This document shows positions 25,783 to 35,681 of a stretch of DNA of 64,000 nucleotides, piece by piece. The notes under the pieces are model-generated. The model was not told where the DNA came from. It saw nothing but the letters and a program-made list of their open reading frames with translations, and did not search any database. Within the stretch, counting starts at the first letter, position 1. Every line of letters begins with the position of its first letter. The translations under genes were made by a program, and so were the position numbers. The stretch is from Columbia Basin potato purple top phytoplasma (lineage in GTDB: Bacteria; Bacillota_I; Bacilli_A; Acholeplasmatales; Acholeplasmataceae): NCBI RefSeq assembly GCF_028595955.1, contig NZ_JANHJP010000003.1:1-64000 (forward strand), read 5' to 3'.

Positions 25783-28236
25783 TTAAACAACTAAATTTAA
25801 TAATTTGTTTTTAATGTAAATAACTTTTAAAATTGAACGGTCTTTAATTAAAGAATTAATTTTAGAATTTTTTAAAGTTTTCTGAAGAACTGTAACCTGA
25901 TCTTCATCTTTCAAAATAAAAACTTTAGTTTTGAAATGGCCATTTATTTGAATAACAATTTCAATTTGTTTATCTAAACATGATATTTCTTTATAAGAAG
26001 GCCAACAAGAATAAACTAATTCTTCATTACACTTTAAAAATATCACATTCAATTCTTCTGTTAAATGAGGAGCGAGAGGATTTAATAATTGTAACAAAAT
26101 TCTAATTTGATTAGAATTTATTTTCTTCTCTTTATAAACATAATTAGTAAAAATCATCAATTGACTAATAACTTTATTAAATTTTAATTTTTCATAATCT
26201 TCAGTAACTACTTTAATAGTTCTGTTTAATAAAGGTTCTAAATTAGAACATTCTTCATCTACTAAAAAAAGAGAAAACATATTATAGAATCTATTTAAAA
26301 AACGTTGAATCCCTTTAAAACCATCTTCACACCAAACTTTATCATCTTCTAAAGGTCCTAAAAACATGATATACAATCTTGTAACATCTGCGCCGTACTT
26401 TTCTAAAACTAAAGAAGCGTTAACACTATTATTTTTAGATTTACTCATTTTCAAATTATCTTGACCTAAAATCATTCCTTGATTAACGATTTTTTTAAAA
26501 GGTTCTAAAGTAGAAACGATTCCCAAATCATATAAAAATTTATGCCAAAAACGAGCGTATAACAAATGACCTACTGCATGCTCTTTACCACCGATATAAA
26601 GATCTACAGGCAAAAAATAATCTAAAATTTTTTTAGATTCTGGGCTATTTAAAACATCCATACCCAAAGAATTTTTTAAAATATAACCTATATAATACCA
26701 TGAACTACCAGCTGTTTGCGGCATAGTATTAGAATCTCTTTTATATTTTTTTCCATCTTTTTCAAAATATAACCATGAAATAATCTTAGATAAAGGTGAT
26801 TGTCCATCCCCTGAAACTTTAATTTTATCTATCAAAGGTAATTCTAAAGGAAGTAACTTATCATCTTCTAAATAAACATTTTGATTTTCATCATAATATA
26901 CTGGAAAAGGTTCTCCCCAATATCTTTGACGAGAAAAAATCCAATCACGCATTTGATAAGTAAAATGAATACGACCTAAATTATTTTTCTCAGATATATC
27001 TATAATTTTATCATTAGCTTCTTTAAAAGTAAATCCGTTCAAAAAAGAACTATTTGTTAATATATCTGTTTCTGATATTAAATGAAAATTTTTTGAATTA
27101 TTTTTTAAACAATCCACATCATTAGTGGATTCGGAAATTTTACAAATCGGAATTATTTCTAAATTATGTCTTTTAGCAAAAGAAAAATCTCTTTCATCAC
27201 AAAAAGGAACAGACATAACGACACCGGTACCATAATAAGGAAATACATAATCGGATACCCAAATAGGAATTTTTTTCTTAGTAAAAGGATGAATAGCGTA
27301 ACTACCAATAAAAACTCCTGTTTTATCTTTATTCATATGTCTATTTAATTCTGTTTTTTGTTTAGTTTGGTATAAATATAAATTTAGGCTTTCTACAAAA
27401 TCTGTTTTAGTTAAATCATTTATTAAAGGGTGCTCAGGAGATAAAACTAAAGCACTAACTCCAAAAATAGTACTTGGTTTTGTAGTAAAAACTTCCAAAA
27501 CGTAATTCTTGTTAGATAAAACAAAAAAAGAAAAAATAAAACCTTTTTTTTTGCCTATCCAATTTGTTTGAATATCTTTTAATTGCGAAGGCCAATCTAA
27601 TAAATTTAAATCTTTTAAAAGCCTATCGAGGAAATGAGTAATTTTTAAAACCCATTGTTTCATTTTTTTTTTAACAATAGGATAATTTCCTCTTTCAGAA
27701 AAAATACCTTTTTCTGTTACAATAATTTCATCATTAGATAAAACTGTTCCTAATTCAGGACAAAAATTAACTTCAACATCTTTTAAAACTGCTATTTTTT
27801 TTTCATAAAGTTTTTTAAAAATCCATTGTGTCCAACTATAAAAAGAAGGGTCAGAAGTTGATAATTCTTTGTCCCAATCAACTCCTTTACCCAACATTTG
27901 TATTTGTTTTTTAAAATTATTTATATTTTCATAAGTAAAATATTTAGGATTTTTGCCTGTTTTTAAAGCATACTGTTCAGAAGGTAATCCAAAAGAATCC
28001 CAACCAAAAGGATGTAATACATTATAACCTTGCATTCTTTTGAATCTATTAACTATATCACTAGCGGTATAACCTTCGATATGACCAACATGCAATCCAG
28101 AAGAAGAAGGATAAGGAAACATATCTAAACAATAAAATTTTTTTTTACCAAAATCATAACTTGTTTTAAAGTTTTTATTGTTTTTCCAATGAATTTGCCA
28201 TTTTAATTCTATTTTACGAAAATCATAAATTAACAT
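25783..28236 (-). CDS. leuS: Leucyl-tRNA synthetase
   Basis: This is a class Ia synthetase for Leu with an editing domain. The 817-residue protein has the HIGH-type motif SGLHVGHIEGYT near residue 50, the CP1 editing domain (TTKPSTIFGVSALVLSPEHP, then GTGVVMSVPFCDERD), and KMSKS at residues 596-600. The length is normal for bacterial LeuRS. The editing residues that clear Ile/norvaline appear present (the T-rich TTKPST motif and the Asp in CDERD). It lies 39 bases before gmk. Confidence 0.98.
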   Translation of the reverse strand: MLIYDFRKIELKWQIHWKNNKNFKTSYDFGKKKFYCLDMFPYPSSSGLHVGHIEGYTASDIVNRFKRMQGYNVLHPFGWDSFGLPSEQYALKTGKNPKYFTYENINNFKKQIQMLGKGVDWDKELSTSDPSFYSWTQWIFKKLYEKKIAVLKDVEVNFCPELGTVLSNDEIIVTEKGIFSERGNYPIVKKKMKQWVLKITHFLDRLLKDLNLLDWPSQLKDIQTNWIGKKKGFIFSFFVLSNKNYVLEVFTTKPSTIFGVSALVLSPEHPLINDLTKTDFVESLNLYLYQTKQKTELNRHMNKDKTGVFIGSYAIHPFTKKKIPIWVSDYVFPYYGTGVVMSVPFCDERDFSFAKRHNLEIIPICKISESTNDVDCLKNNSKNFHLISETDILTNSSFLNGFTFKEANDKIIDISEKNNLGRIHFTYQMRDWIFSRQRYWGEPFPVYYDENQNVYLEDDKLLPLELPLIDKIKVSGDGQSPLSKIISWLYFEKDGKKYKRDSNTMPQTAGSSWYYIGYILKNSLGMDVLNSPESKKILDYFLPVDLYIGGKEHAVGHLLYARFWHKFLYDLGIVSTLEPFKKIVNQGMILGQDNLKMSKSKNNSVNASLVLEKYGADVTRLYIMFLGPLEDDKVWCEDGFKGIQRFLNRFYNMFSLFLVDEECSNLEPLLNRTIKVVTEDYEKLKFNKVISQLMIFTNYVYKEKKINSNQIRILLQLLNPLAPHLTEELNVIFLKCNEELVYSCWPSYKEISCLDKQIEIVIQINGHFKTKVFILKDEDQVTVLQKTLKNSKINSLIKDRSILKVIYIKNKLLNLVV

Positions 28237-28283
28237 AAAAAAACCTTTTATTCTATATTATTACATCAAAAAAAATAATTAAA

Positions 28284-28514
28284 TTATGATAAATTACTTT
28301 CAATATATTCAACAACATCTTTTACAGTTTTAAATTGTTGCATAACCTCATCACTAATTTTTAAATCAAAAGAATTTTCTAATTCAATAACTATTTCAAC
28401 AGCACTAAAAGAATCTAAATTTAAATCTTCTTTTAATCTTTTATCTAAAGATATTTGATCTTTATTTAAATGTTTTTTTGTTGAAATAATTTCTTTAATC
28501 TTATCTAAAACCAT
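28284..28514 (-). CDS. acpP: Acyl carrier protein
   Basis: ACP carries acyl groups on a phosphopantetheine arm. The 76-residue acidic four-helix protein has the attachment motif LNLDSFSAVEIVIELE with Ser35 (DSF in place of the usual DSL). An AGAGG SD is 7 bases upstream. No fatty-acid-synthesis gene is in this window; phytoplasmas are thought to import fatty acids, so ACP may serve phospholipid acyl transfer or another pathway. plsC (44776-45591) is the only other lipid acyl gene here. Confidence 0.95.
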   Translation of the reverse strand: MVLDKIKEIISTKKHLNKDQISLDKRLKEDLNLDSFSAVEIVIELENSFDLKISDEVMQQFKTVKDVVEYIESNLS

Positions 28515-28611
28515 GTGAATTCCTCTAATAAAATAATTTAAAATAATATATAAATGTCTATTTTATTTAAATAATAAATTATATAAATAAAACAATAACT
28601 ACATACAATTA

Positions 28612-28667
28612 TATAATATTTTTTTATGTAATTTATATATAATAAAATAATATAAAAAAATATTATA
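28612..28667 (-). terminator. A/T-only stem-loop after the YqaJ-family gene
   Basis: Bases 28612-28627 and 28652-28667 form a perfect 16-base inverted repeat made only of A and T, with a 24-base loop. It lies 18 bases downstream of the YqaJ-family gene stop on the minus strand. It could terminate that gene, but A/T-only repeats arise easily by chance in this genome. No separate U run follows. Confidence 0.3.
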
Positions 28668-28684
28668 AATATAACAAAAATATT

Positions 28685-29287
28685 TTAACTTTGAATTTCA
28701 TTATTATTTAATTTATTTAAAATATTTTTCGATTCTTGTAAGAGTTTATAAAAAATTAAACATTCTTTATACATTTTTTCAATAAAACTTTTATCTCTTG
28801 GAATCTTTTTAACTTTTGCATTTTGATAACTTTGAAATACTAAAAAAAAAGCTTGTTTAGCATTAGAACAATACATTTGTGTTTGCATTTGAGCATAATA
28901 ATAAATAGGAATCTCATCATAAACAAAAAATTTTTGCCAAGTCTCAGAATTTAAAGATACAGGACATTTAATTTCTAACAAACTTTTAGTTTCGACATTC
29001 CAACCATCTAAAGATGCTGATAGAAATTCTTTAACAAAAACTAAAGGTTTAAATTCTGTTTTATTAATATCATTAAAAAAATTTCTAGCTTTAGATTCTA
29101 AAGTTCTGCCATGACGCATAAAATCGTTATCTTTTATTTTTTCATCAAAAAGTTTTCTTTTGAAAAGACTTTGTCTATTTTCGAAAGGATTTAAACCCAT
29201 AATTATTGAAACTTCAGAAGCATTAATATATTTTTTTCTATGTTTATGCCAATCAGCAGAATTTTGTTTTAAGTCGAAACTATTCAT
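28685..29287 (-). CDS. YqaJ-family (lambda-exonuclease-like) phage-type nuclease
   Basis: The 200-residue protein fits the YqaJ viral-recombinase/alkaline exonuclease fold of the PD-(D/E)xK superfamily. Family hallmarks in order: DWHKHRKKYINASEV (residues 12-26, the W..R....ASE pattern), HGRTLESKA (Glu64), ASLDG (Asp94) and LLEIKCP (Glu105, Lys107). So the catalytic Glu/Asp/Glu/Lys set is complete. Family members degrade one strand of dsDNA and pair with a single-strand annealing protein. No such partner (Erf, RecT or Bet type) is adjacent here. It sits between argS (44 bases upstream) and acpP among housekeeping genes, so it may be a domesticated phage gene. Confidence 0.85.
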   Translation of the reverse strand: MNSFDLKQNSADWHKHRKKYINASEVSIIMGLNPFENRQSLFKRKLFDEKIKDNDFMRHGRTLESKARNFFNDINKTEFKPLVFVKEFLSASLDGWNVETKSLLEIKCPVSLNSETWQKFFVYDEIPIYYYAQMQTQMYCSNAKQAFFLVFQSYQNAKVKKIPRDKSFIEKMYKECLIFYKLLQESKNILNKLNNNEIQS

Positions 29288-29331
29288 ATAAAAAAACCTT
29301 TCTTATTCTAAAAATTAAATTAAATTTTGAT

Positions 29332-31029
29332 TTACATTTCATCTAAAATAGGTATTCCCAAAATTTTTAATCCTTCTTTTAAAACAATCATAATCCCTTT
29401 AATTAATAAAATATTAGCATATTGTAATTTAGGGTCATCGATATTCAAAATTTTTTCTTTTTCATAAAATTTATTAGCATTTTTAGCTAATTGAAAAAGA
29501 TATCTTGCTAAAACGCTAGGCATATTTAAATCTTTTACTTTTTCTAATATTGAATCAAATTGATCAAGTAATCTAATTAAAATATAATAATGAAACTGTT
29601 CATAATATTCAGAAAAATTTATATTATCATATATAAATTCATTATCATGCAAATCAATTTTTTTAATAATAGAATTAAAGCGAACTATCGTATATTGTAA
29701 ATAAGGACCTGTATTGCCTTCAAATTTTAACATTTGATCTAATTCGAATTTTATATCCAAATGACGATCATTTTTTAAATCATTAAAAACAATAGCACCA
29801 ATAGCTATTTTTTGAGATATTTCCTTTAATTTTTCTTGACTAACATTTTTATCTCTTATTATATTTTGAACTTCTAACATCGCTTTATCAATAATATTTA
29901 TCAATTTAAATTCATTGCTTTGTCTTGTGGATATTTTAGTATTTTGGAATAAAATTAAACCAAAATTAATATGTTCCAATTCTAAATTATCGTAACCTAT
30001 TTTTTTAGCAACTGCTTTTAATTGTTTATAATGTAATTTTTGTTCATTACCTACTACATACAAACATTTATGAAAATTAAATTTTTGATAACGATATAAA
30101 AGACACGCTATATCTCTAGTTAAATAAAGTGTACTTCCATTTTTTTTTTGTATTAAAGCTGGCGGTATATTTTCATCTAAAGGCATAATATAAGCGTCTT
30201 TATCTAATAAAAGTAATTTTTTTTCTTTTAAATGTTTTAATAATTCAATTGATTTATCGTGAAAAAAAGACTCTCCTATATAATAATCGAAAGCAATTCC
30301 TAATAAATCATAAATTTTATGAAATTCTTTTAAAGAAATTTCTTTAAAATATTTCCATAAATCAGTTATTTCTTTAACTTTATTTTCCAAAAGATAAAAA
30401 ATATGTCTCGCTTCATTATTTAAATTTTTATTTTTATTTGATTCTTGATGAAATAAAATATAAACTCTTTGTAATTCATTAATAGGATCTTTAGACATAT
30501 TTTCTGATTTAGCCCAATTTCGATAAGCTAAAATCATTTTGCCAAATTGGGTACCCCAATCACCTAAATGATTAATGCTAATAGTTTTAAAACCTAATTT
30601 TTGATAAGTATTTTTTAAAGCATTGCCGATCACTGTAGAGCGTAAATGTCCAATAGAAAAATTTTTAGCTATATTCGGCGAAGAATAATCTAAAACTATT
30701 GTTTTATTATTATCTTTTTTTTGACAATAACTTTCTCCGCTGTTTAAAACATTTAACAAAATTCCTTGAGATATTTTTTTTCTATTTAATTTTATATTTA
30801 AAAAACCATTTTGGAAAAAAATTTTTTGTATTTGTTGTAATATCATTAAATCTTTTTGAAAATCATAAAAAATTTCCATTAAATCTTTTTTTAAAATTTT
30901 AGAATAGTTAAACAAAGGCAAACAAAAATCAAATGTCTCATCTACAAAATTAGATTTTAAAACTATTGATATAAAATATTTATCATTTAAAATTTGCTCT
31001 ATTTTATTTTTGATTTTTTGCAAATACAT
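29332..31029 (-). CDS. argS: Arginyl-tRNA synthetase
   Basis: This class I synthetase has 565 residues, with SSPNIAKNFSIGHLRSTVIGNAL containing the HIGH variant SIGHL at residues 125-129. The KMSKS region is the degenerate TKISTRQSN, which is normal for ArgRS (often MSTRxG). The N-terminal Add-1 domain and the C-terminal anticodon-binding helical domain (TGPYLQYTIVRFNSI, then LARYLFQLAKNANKFY) are both present. It ends 44 bases before the YqaJ-family gene. Confidence 0.97.
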   Translation of the reverse strand: MYLQKIKNKIEQILNDKYFISIVLKSNFVDETFDFCLPLFNYSKILKKDLMEIFYDFQKDLMILQQIQKIFFQNGFLNIKLNRKKISQGILLNVLNSGESYCQKKDNNKTIVLDYSSPNIAKNFSIGHLRSTVIGNALKNTYQKLGFKTISINHLGDWGTQFGKMILAYRNWAKSENMSKDPINELQRVYILFHQESNKNKNLNNEARHIFYLLENKVKEITDLWKYFKEISLKEFHKIYDLLGIAFDYYIGESFFHDKSIELLKHLKEKKLLLLDKDAYIMPLDENIPPALIQKKNGSTLYLTRDIACLLYRYQKFNFHKCLYVVGNEQKLHYKQLKAVAKKIGYDNLELEHINFGLILFQNTKISTRQSNEFKLINIIDKAMLEVQNIIRDKNVSQEKLKEISQKIAIGAIVFNDLKNDRHLDIKFELDQMLKFEGNTGPYLQYTIVRFNSIIKKIDLHDNEFIYDNINFSEYYEQFHYYILIRLLDQFDSILEKVKDLNMPSVLARYLFQLAKNANKFYEKEKILNIDDPKLQYANILLIKGIMIVLKEGLKILGIPILDEM

Positions 31030-31100
31030 AAAAAAATACCTTCGATTACTTTTTATATTTTTAATTTTATTTAAAAATATATAATTTTTGTATTTTGGTC

Positions 31101-31143
31101 AAAAAATTTATTCAATATATTTTTATATTTAATATTATATTGA
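31101..31143 (-). terminator. Intrinsic terminator after the RluA-family gene
   Basis: On the minus strand an 8-base perfect stem (TCAATATA at 31136-31143 with TATATTGA at 31112-31119) is followed within five bases by six U (31101-31106). It lies 20 bases after the stop of the pseudouridine synthase gene and before argS. The stem is A/T rich with a 16-base loop, so it is a moderate-strength candidate. Confidence 0.45.
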
Positions 31144-31163
31144 TGAATATAAAAAATTCTTAT

Positions 31164-32072
31164 TTAATTTAATTCTATCTCATTTAAAAAATTTTGAAAA
31201 TGAAAAGGTAAAGGGATTTCAAATTGTAATTTTTTTTGGGTAAAAGGATGAATAAATTTTAATTTTTTACTATGTAATAACTGTTTTTGTATTAATTGTT
31301 TCTTCGTGGAATATAAACAATCCCCGCAAATAGGATAACCTAAATAAGATAAATGAACTCTAATTTGATGCATTCTTCCTGTTTCCAATTTTAATTCCAA
31401 TAAAGAAAAATTTTTAAATTTCTTTAAAAGTTTAAAATGAGTTACAGAAGATTTTCCTTGTCGAGAAACTTCCATTTTTAAACGATTACTTTCATTTCTT
31501 TTAATAGGCAAATCAATAACTCCATGATCATATTTTAAACAACCATTAATTAAAGCCCAATAAATTCTTTGAACTTCTCTTTTTCTAATTAAATTTTGAA
31601 TTTTTAAAACTGATTCTTCTGTTTTGCCAATAATGAGTAAACCTGTAGTATCTTTATCTAAACGATGAACAATACCTGGTCTCATATTATTTTTTTCAAA
31701 TTTAAAATCTTTAATTTGATAAAATAATCCATTAATTAAAGTAATCCCTGAATAACTAGGAGAAGGATGGACTATTAAATTATAAGGTTTATCAATAATA
31801 GCTAAATATTGATCTTCATAAATAACTTTCAAATTTAAATTAATAGGATCAATAATATTACTAGAAGATTCATTATTAATAATAGAAGGAACTTGTATTA
31901 CATCATTGATTTTTAATAAATAACTTTTTTTTAAAACTTTGTTATTATTAATAATAATTTGACCAGAATTAATCAAAGAATAACAATAATTTCTGCTAAT
32001 ATTTAATTTTTGTGTCAAAAATAAATCCAACCTTATATTTTGTTCTTTATCATGAACAACAAATATTTTCAT
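31164..32072 (-). CDS. RluA-family rRNA pseudouridine synthase (RluD-like)
   Basis: This is a large-subunit rRNA pseudouridine synthase. The 302-residue product has an N-terminal S4-type RNA-binding domain (RLDLFLTQKLNISRNYCYSLINSGQI, residues 14-39) and the catalytic motif RPGIVHRLDKDTTGLLIIGK with Asp139. The C-terminal LETGRMHQIRVHLSYLGYPICGD is typical of RluA/RluD. The S4 plus catalytic layout favours RluD (U1911/1915/1917 of 23S rRNA) over RluA, but the exact target cannot be fixed from sequence alone. Confidence 0.93.
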   Translation of the reverse strand: MKIFVVHDKEQNIRLDLFLTQKLNISRNYCYSLINSGQIIINNNKVLKKSYLLKINDVIQVPSIINNESSSNIIDPINLNLKVIYEDQYLAIIDKPYNLIVHPSPSYSGITLINGLFYQIKDFKFEKNNMRPGIVHRLDKDTTGLLIIGKTEESVLKIQNLIRKREVQRIYWALINGCLKYDHGVIDLPIKRNESNRLKMEVSRQGKSSVTHFKLLKKFKNFSLLELKLETGRMHQIRVHLSYLGYPICGDCLYSTKKQLIQKQLLHSKKLKFIHPFTQKKLQFEIPLPFHFQNFLNEIELN

Positions 32073-32196
32073 AATTCACCTAACAATTTCCAATTTTTAT
32101 TAGAAATTATTCTTTAACAAAAATAAAAGAAAAAAATGTACCATGTAAAACACATAAATACATTTTTATCTCTAAATATCAAAATATTTAATTAAA

Positions 32197-32213
32197 CAAA
32201 AAATTGTTTTTTG
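32197..32213 (-). terminator. Hairpin after ftsH
   Basis: A 7-bp stem (CAAAAAA with TTTTTTG, 3-base loop) lies 28 bases after the ftsH stop and is followed on the minus strand by TTTAATT. A separate perfect 14-bp palindrome (TAAACAATTGTTTA, 32219-32232) lies between it and the stop codon. Together they are a plausible ftsH terminator, but the C/G content is minimal. Confidence 0.4.
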
Positions 32214-32240
32214 AACAATAAACAATTGTTTAATAAAAAT

Positions 32241-34232
32241 TTATTTATTGTTTTTATCTGCGTCTTCATCATCATTATACTCGTCTAAAAATGTTTCTAA
32301 ATTCGATACATCATCTTGTTCTGAATTGTCTTGTTTTGATTCATCTTTTTTTGAATCATCCTGTTTTGATTCATCTTTATTTAATTCATCTTTAGAAATT
32401 TTTTCTTTTCGTTTTTGTTCATCAAACCAACTTAATTTATTTGTTTCTAATATTTCTTGAATATCTTTTTTACTAAGAGTTTCAACTTCTAATAAATACT
32501 CTGCAATTCTCAAAAATAATTCTTTATTTTCAGAAATTATTTTTTTAGCTGATTCATAACAATTAAAAATAATTTTTTGAATAGCTTGATCAATTTCTAA
32601 AGCTTTAGGATCTGAAAAATTTTTATGAAAAGTATTGCCCTCTTCAAATTGAGCTAATCCCAAATCACTCATTCCAAATACAGTAACCATTTTTTTTGCA
32701 ATATTAGTAGCCATTTTTAAATCTTGATAAGCGCCATTAGAAATATCATCTAAAAAAAGTTCTTCTGCTGCTCTCCCTCCTAATAAAGAAGTAATTTCAG
32801 CTAATAATTTCTTTTTAGATGAAAAAAAACTTTCTTCTTCGTTAGAGAATAAATTATAACCGCCTGCATTGCCTCGGGGTATAATCGTTACTTTTTGTAT
32901 TTTTAAAGCATCTGCTAATTTTAAGCCAATAACAGCATGGCCTACTTCGTGATAAGCAACCATCTTTTTTTCTTTTTCTGAATACTTTATACTTTTTTTA
33001 GCTAATCCCATTAAAATACGATCTACAGCTTCACTAATAATTTTTTTATCAATCGCAAAAGCATTATTTCTAGTAGCTAATAAAGCTGCTTCATTTAAAA
33101 TACCTTCTAATTGAGCTCCACTAAAACCAGATGTTAATCTAGCTAAATCTCCTAAATCAACATCAGGAGAAATTTTTTTATTTTGAGAATGTAATCTTAA
33201 AATAGCTTCTCTATCTTTTAAACTTGGTAAATTAACAATAAAACGACGATCAAATCTACCTGGCCTTACTAAAGCAGGATCTAAAAAATCAGGTTGATTT
33301 GTAGCAGCTATAACAATAACTCCTTGATTTTGGTTATAACCATCCAATTCAATTAATAATTGATTCAAAGTTTGTTCTTGTTCAGTGTTACCATGGCTAA
33401 AACCTCTTTTACGAGCAACAGTTTCGATTTCATCTATAAAAATTATACAAGGAGCATGTAACTGAGCTGATTTAAATAATGATCTAATACGTGAAGCTCC
33501 TAATCCTACAAACATTTCTACAAATTCTGAACCTGAAACTGCAAAAAAAGGAACATTAGCTTCGCCCGCAAGAGCTTTAGCTAATAATGTTTTTCCTGTA
33601 CCAGGAGGACCAGTTAATAAAACTCCTTTAGGTATTCTAGCGCCCATTGCAACATATTTTTTAGGATGTTTTAAAAAATCTACTAATTCTTGTAATTCTT
33701 CTTTTTCTTCTTCTGCGCCAGCTACATCTTTAAAATTTAATGTTGATTGCCTAAATTTTTTACTTTGTTGTTTTTTACCTTTATCACCAAACTGTTCTAA
33801 AAATTGATTTGCTGTATTAGACATAAATTTAATCATTAAATAAAATAAAAATAATATAAAGCAAATATTTGAAGATCTAACAAAAGGTTTAAAACCATGT
33901 AATTCATCACGTATATAATTACCTGAAAGTATTATGTTTGTTTTCTCGTCTCTAATTTCTTCTTTTATTTTGTTGAAATCCGTTTTAGAAACATTATAAA
34001 AAGTTTCTTTTTTGTCATTATTATACGTAACTTCTAAATCATAATAACCTAGACCAACCAAATAAGGTTTTATTGACTGAATTTCCTCCTTTTTATCTTT
34101 AATTAACATTGGATCTTTATTGTCTTTTTTATTAATTATATTATCAAAAGATAATATTAATCCAACCACTAAAATCATAAAAATAATATAAAAAAAATTA
34201 ATTTTTTTAAAAAATTGTTTCAATTGTTTCAC
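32241..34232 (-). CDS. ftsH: ATP-dependent zinc metalloprotease FtsH
   Basis: FtsH is a membrane AAA+ protease for quality control. The 663-residue protein has two membrane segments (residues about 12-29 and 121-139) flanking an extracytoplasmic domain, Walker A GPPGTGKT (208-215), Walker B IIFIDEIE, the SRH region ([12 protein letters not shown]) and the zinc motif HEVGH (428-432; HEAGH is more usual). A distal Asp ligand segment ([13 protein letters not shown]) is present. The last roughly 50 residues form a charged imperfect repeat of KDES, KQDD and SKKDES type. This is a stand-alone chromosomal copy, unlike the hflB copies of phytoplasma mobile units. Confidence 0.97.
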   Translation of the reverse strand: MKQLKQFFKKINFFYIIFMILVVGLILSFDNIINKKDNKDPMLIKDKKEEIQSIKPYLVGLGYYDLEVTYNNDKKETFYNVSKTDFNKIKEEIRDEKTNIILSGNYIRDELHGFKPFVRSSNICFILFLFYLMIKFMSNTANQFLEQFGDKGKKQQSKKFRQSTLNFKDVAGAEEEKEELQELVDFLKHPKKYVAMGARIPKGVLLTGPPGTGKTLLAKALAGEANVPFFAVSGSEFVEMFVGLGASRIRSLFKSAQLHAPCIIFIDEIETVARKRGFSHGNTEQEQTLNQLLIELDGYNQNQGVIVIAATNQPDFLDPALVRPGRFDRRFIVNLPSLKDREAILRLHSQNKKISPDVDLGDLARLTSGFSGAQLEGILNEAALLATRNNAFAIDKKIISEAVDRILMGLAKKSIKYSEKEKKMVAYHEVGHAVIGLKLADALKIQKVTIIPRGNAGGYNLFSNEEESFFSSKKKLLAEITSLLGGRAAEELFLDDISNGAYQDLKMATNIAKKMVTVFGMSDLGLAQFEEGNTFHKNFSDPKALEIDQAIQKIIFNCYESAKKIISENKELFLRIAEYLLEVETLSKKDIQEILETNKLSWFDEQKRKEKISKDELNKDESKQDDSKKDESKQDNSEQDDVSNLETFLDEYNDDEDADKNNK

Positions 34233-34289
34233 AATATTTTATCCTTATAAATAAATTGTAAATATAAAAAAATAAATTATTTTATTCTT

Positions 34290-35567
34290 TTATTTAATTA
34301 ACTCTATATTTTGCATATAATTCTGTAAAACTTGAGGTATAACAATATTACCTTTTTCATCTTGATAATTTTCCATAATAGCCATCATTGTTCGTCCTAT
34401 AGCTAAAGCAGAACCATTTAAGGTATGTAAATATTGTTTTTTATCATTTTTGTCTCTCATAAATTTAATATTAGCTCTTCTAGATTGGAAATCTTCAGCA
34501 TTACTTATAGAAGCTATTTCACAATATTTATTTTGTCCTGGCAACCATACTTCAATATCATAAGTTTTACTCATGCTAAAACCCAAATCACCAGTAGATA
34601 AAACAACAACTCTATATGGTAATTTTAATTGTTTCAAAATATATTCAGAATCTTCCAATATTTTTTCTAAAGCTAAATAAGAATGTTGAGGCTCCACAAA
34701 TTGAATTAATTCTACTTTATTAAATTGTTTTTGCCTTAAAAGTCCTTTAGATTTTGTGCCAGCCGCACCAGATTCTTGCCTAAAGCAAGTAGTATAACAA
34801 ACATATTTCAAAGGTAATTGATTCGTGTTCAAAATTTCATTACGATGTAAATTAATCATAGGTACTTCAGCTGTCGGATTTAAATACCAATTTTGTTTAT
34901 TTGATTTTAATTGAAAAAGTTCTTTTTGAAATTTAGGTAGTTGTCCCGAAGCAAACATAGATTCTTCATTAACAATAAAAGGAGGAAAAATCTCTGTATA
35001 ACCCCTTAATATATGAGTATCAATCATAAAATTAATCAAAGCTCTTTCTAATTTAGCGCCAAGACCTTTTAAAACAACAAACTTACTACCTGTAATTTTA
35101 ACTCCTTTTTCAAAATCTAAAATATCTAAATTTATACCTAATTGAATATGATCTTTAGGACAAAAAGACATTTTTTTAGGTTCAGAAAAACGAGATATTT
35201 CAATATTATCTTTTTCATCAGTCCCAAAAGGAACTGAATCATGCGGTAAATTAGGAATATTATATAATATATCTGAAATATTTTTTTTTACTTCAATATA
35301 TTGTTTTTCTAATTCTTTTAAATTATTTTTAAAAATTTTTTCTTTTTTTAAAAAATCATAATCTAATTTATTATTTTGTTTTAATTCAGTAATATTTTTT
35401 GTTAAATTATTTTTACGAAATCTTAATTTATCTATTTCATAAATTAAGTTTTTTCTATTTTTATCTAGATGAATAAGCTGTTCTAAAAAAAATGAGTCTA
35501 TTCCTCTTTTTTTTAATTTATCACAAACTAAATTCATATTACTAAGAACAAATTTAAAATCCAACAT
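34290..35567 (-). CDS. serS: Seryl-tRNA synthetase
   Basis: This is a class II synthetase. I start at ATG 35567 (425 residues, MLDFKFVLSNMNLVCDKLKKRG): the AAGGA SD lies about 10 bases upstream and the family begins MLDxxxIR. A start 42 bases earlier adds only a non-family peptide. The long antiparallel coiled-coil arm (about residues 27-100) binds tRNA-Ser. Motif 2 is FRQESGAAGTKSKGLLRQKQF, and motif 3 is NGSALAIGRTMMAIMENYQ. It follows rpsT. Confidence 0.97.
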   Translation of the reverse strand: MLDFKFVLSNMNLVCDKLKKRGIDSFFLEQLIHLDKNRKNLIYEIDKLRFRKNNLTKNITELKQNNKLDYDFLKKEKIFKNNLKELEKQYIEVKKNISDILYNIPNLPHDSVPFGTDEKDNIEISRFSEPKKMSFCPKDHIQLGINLDILDFEKGVKITGSKFVVLKGLGAKLERALINFMIDTHILRGYTEIFPPFIVNEESMFASGQLPKFQKELFQLKSNKQNWYLNPTAEVPMINLHRNEILNTNQLPLKYVCYTTCFRQESGAAGTKSKGLLRQKQFNKVELIQFVEPQHSYLALEKILEDSEYILKQLKLPYRVVVLSTGDLGFSMSKTYDIEVWLPGQNKYCEIASISNAEDFQSRRANIKFMRDKNDKKQYLHTLNGSALAIGRTMMAIMENYQDEKGNIVIPQVLQNYMQNIELIK

Positions 35568-35681
35568 AGACAAAAAATCCTTTATCAAGTTAAGTGTATT
35601 TTTATGCATTTTATTTTAAATTCATTTAAAAAATTTTAAATCTAAAATTTAAAATATAAATTCATAATTAACTAATAAATT

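Noticed and set aside
32248-32460. A Ser/Phe-rich + strand frame opposite the ftsH tail
   Set aside because: It is a shadow of the low-complexity acidic repeat of FtsH.
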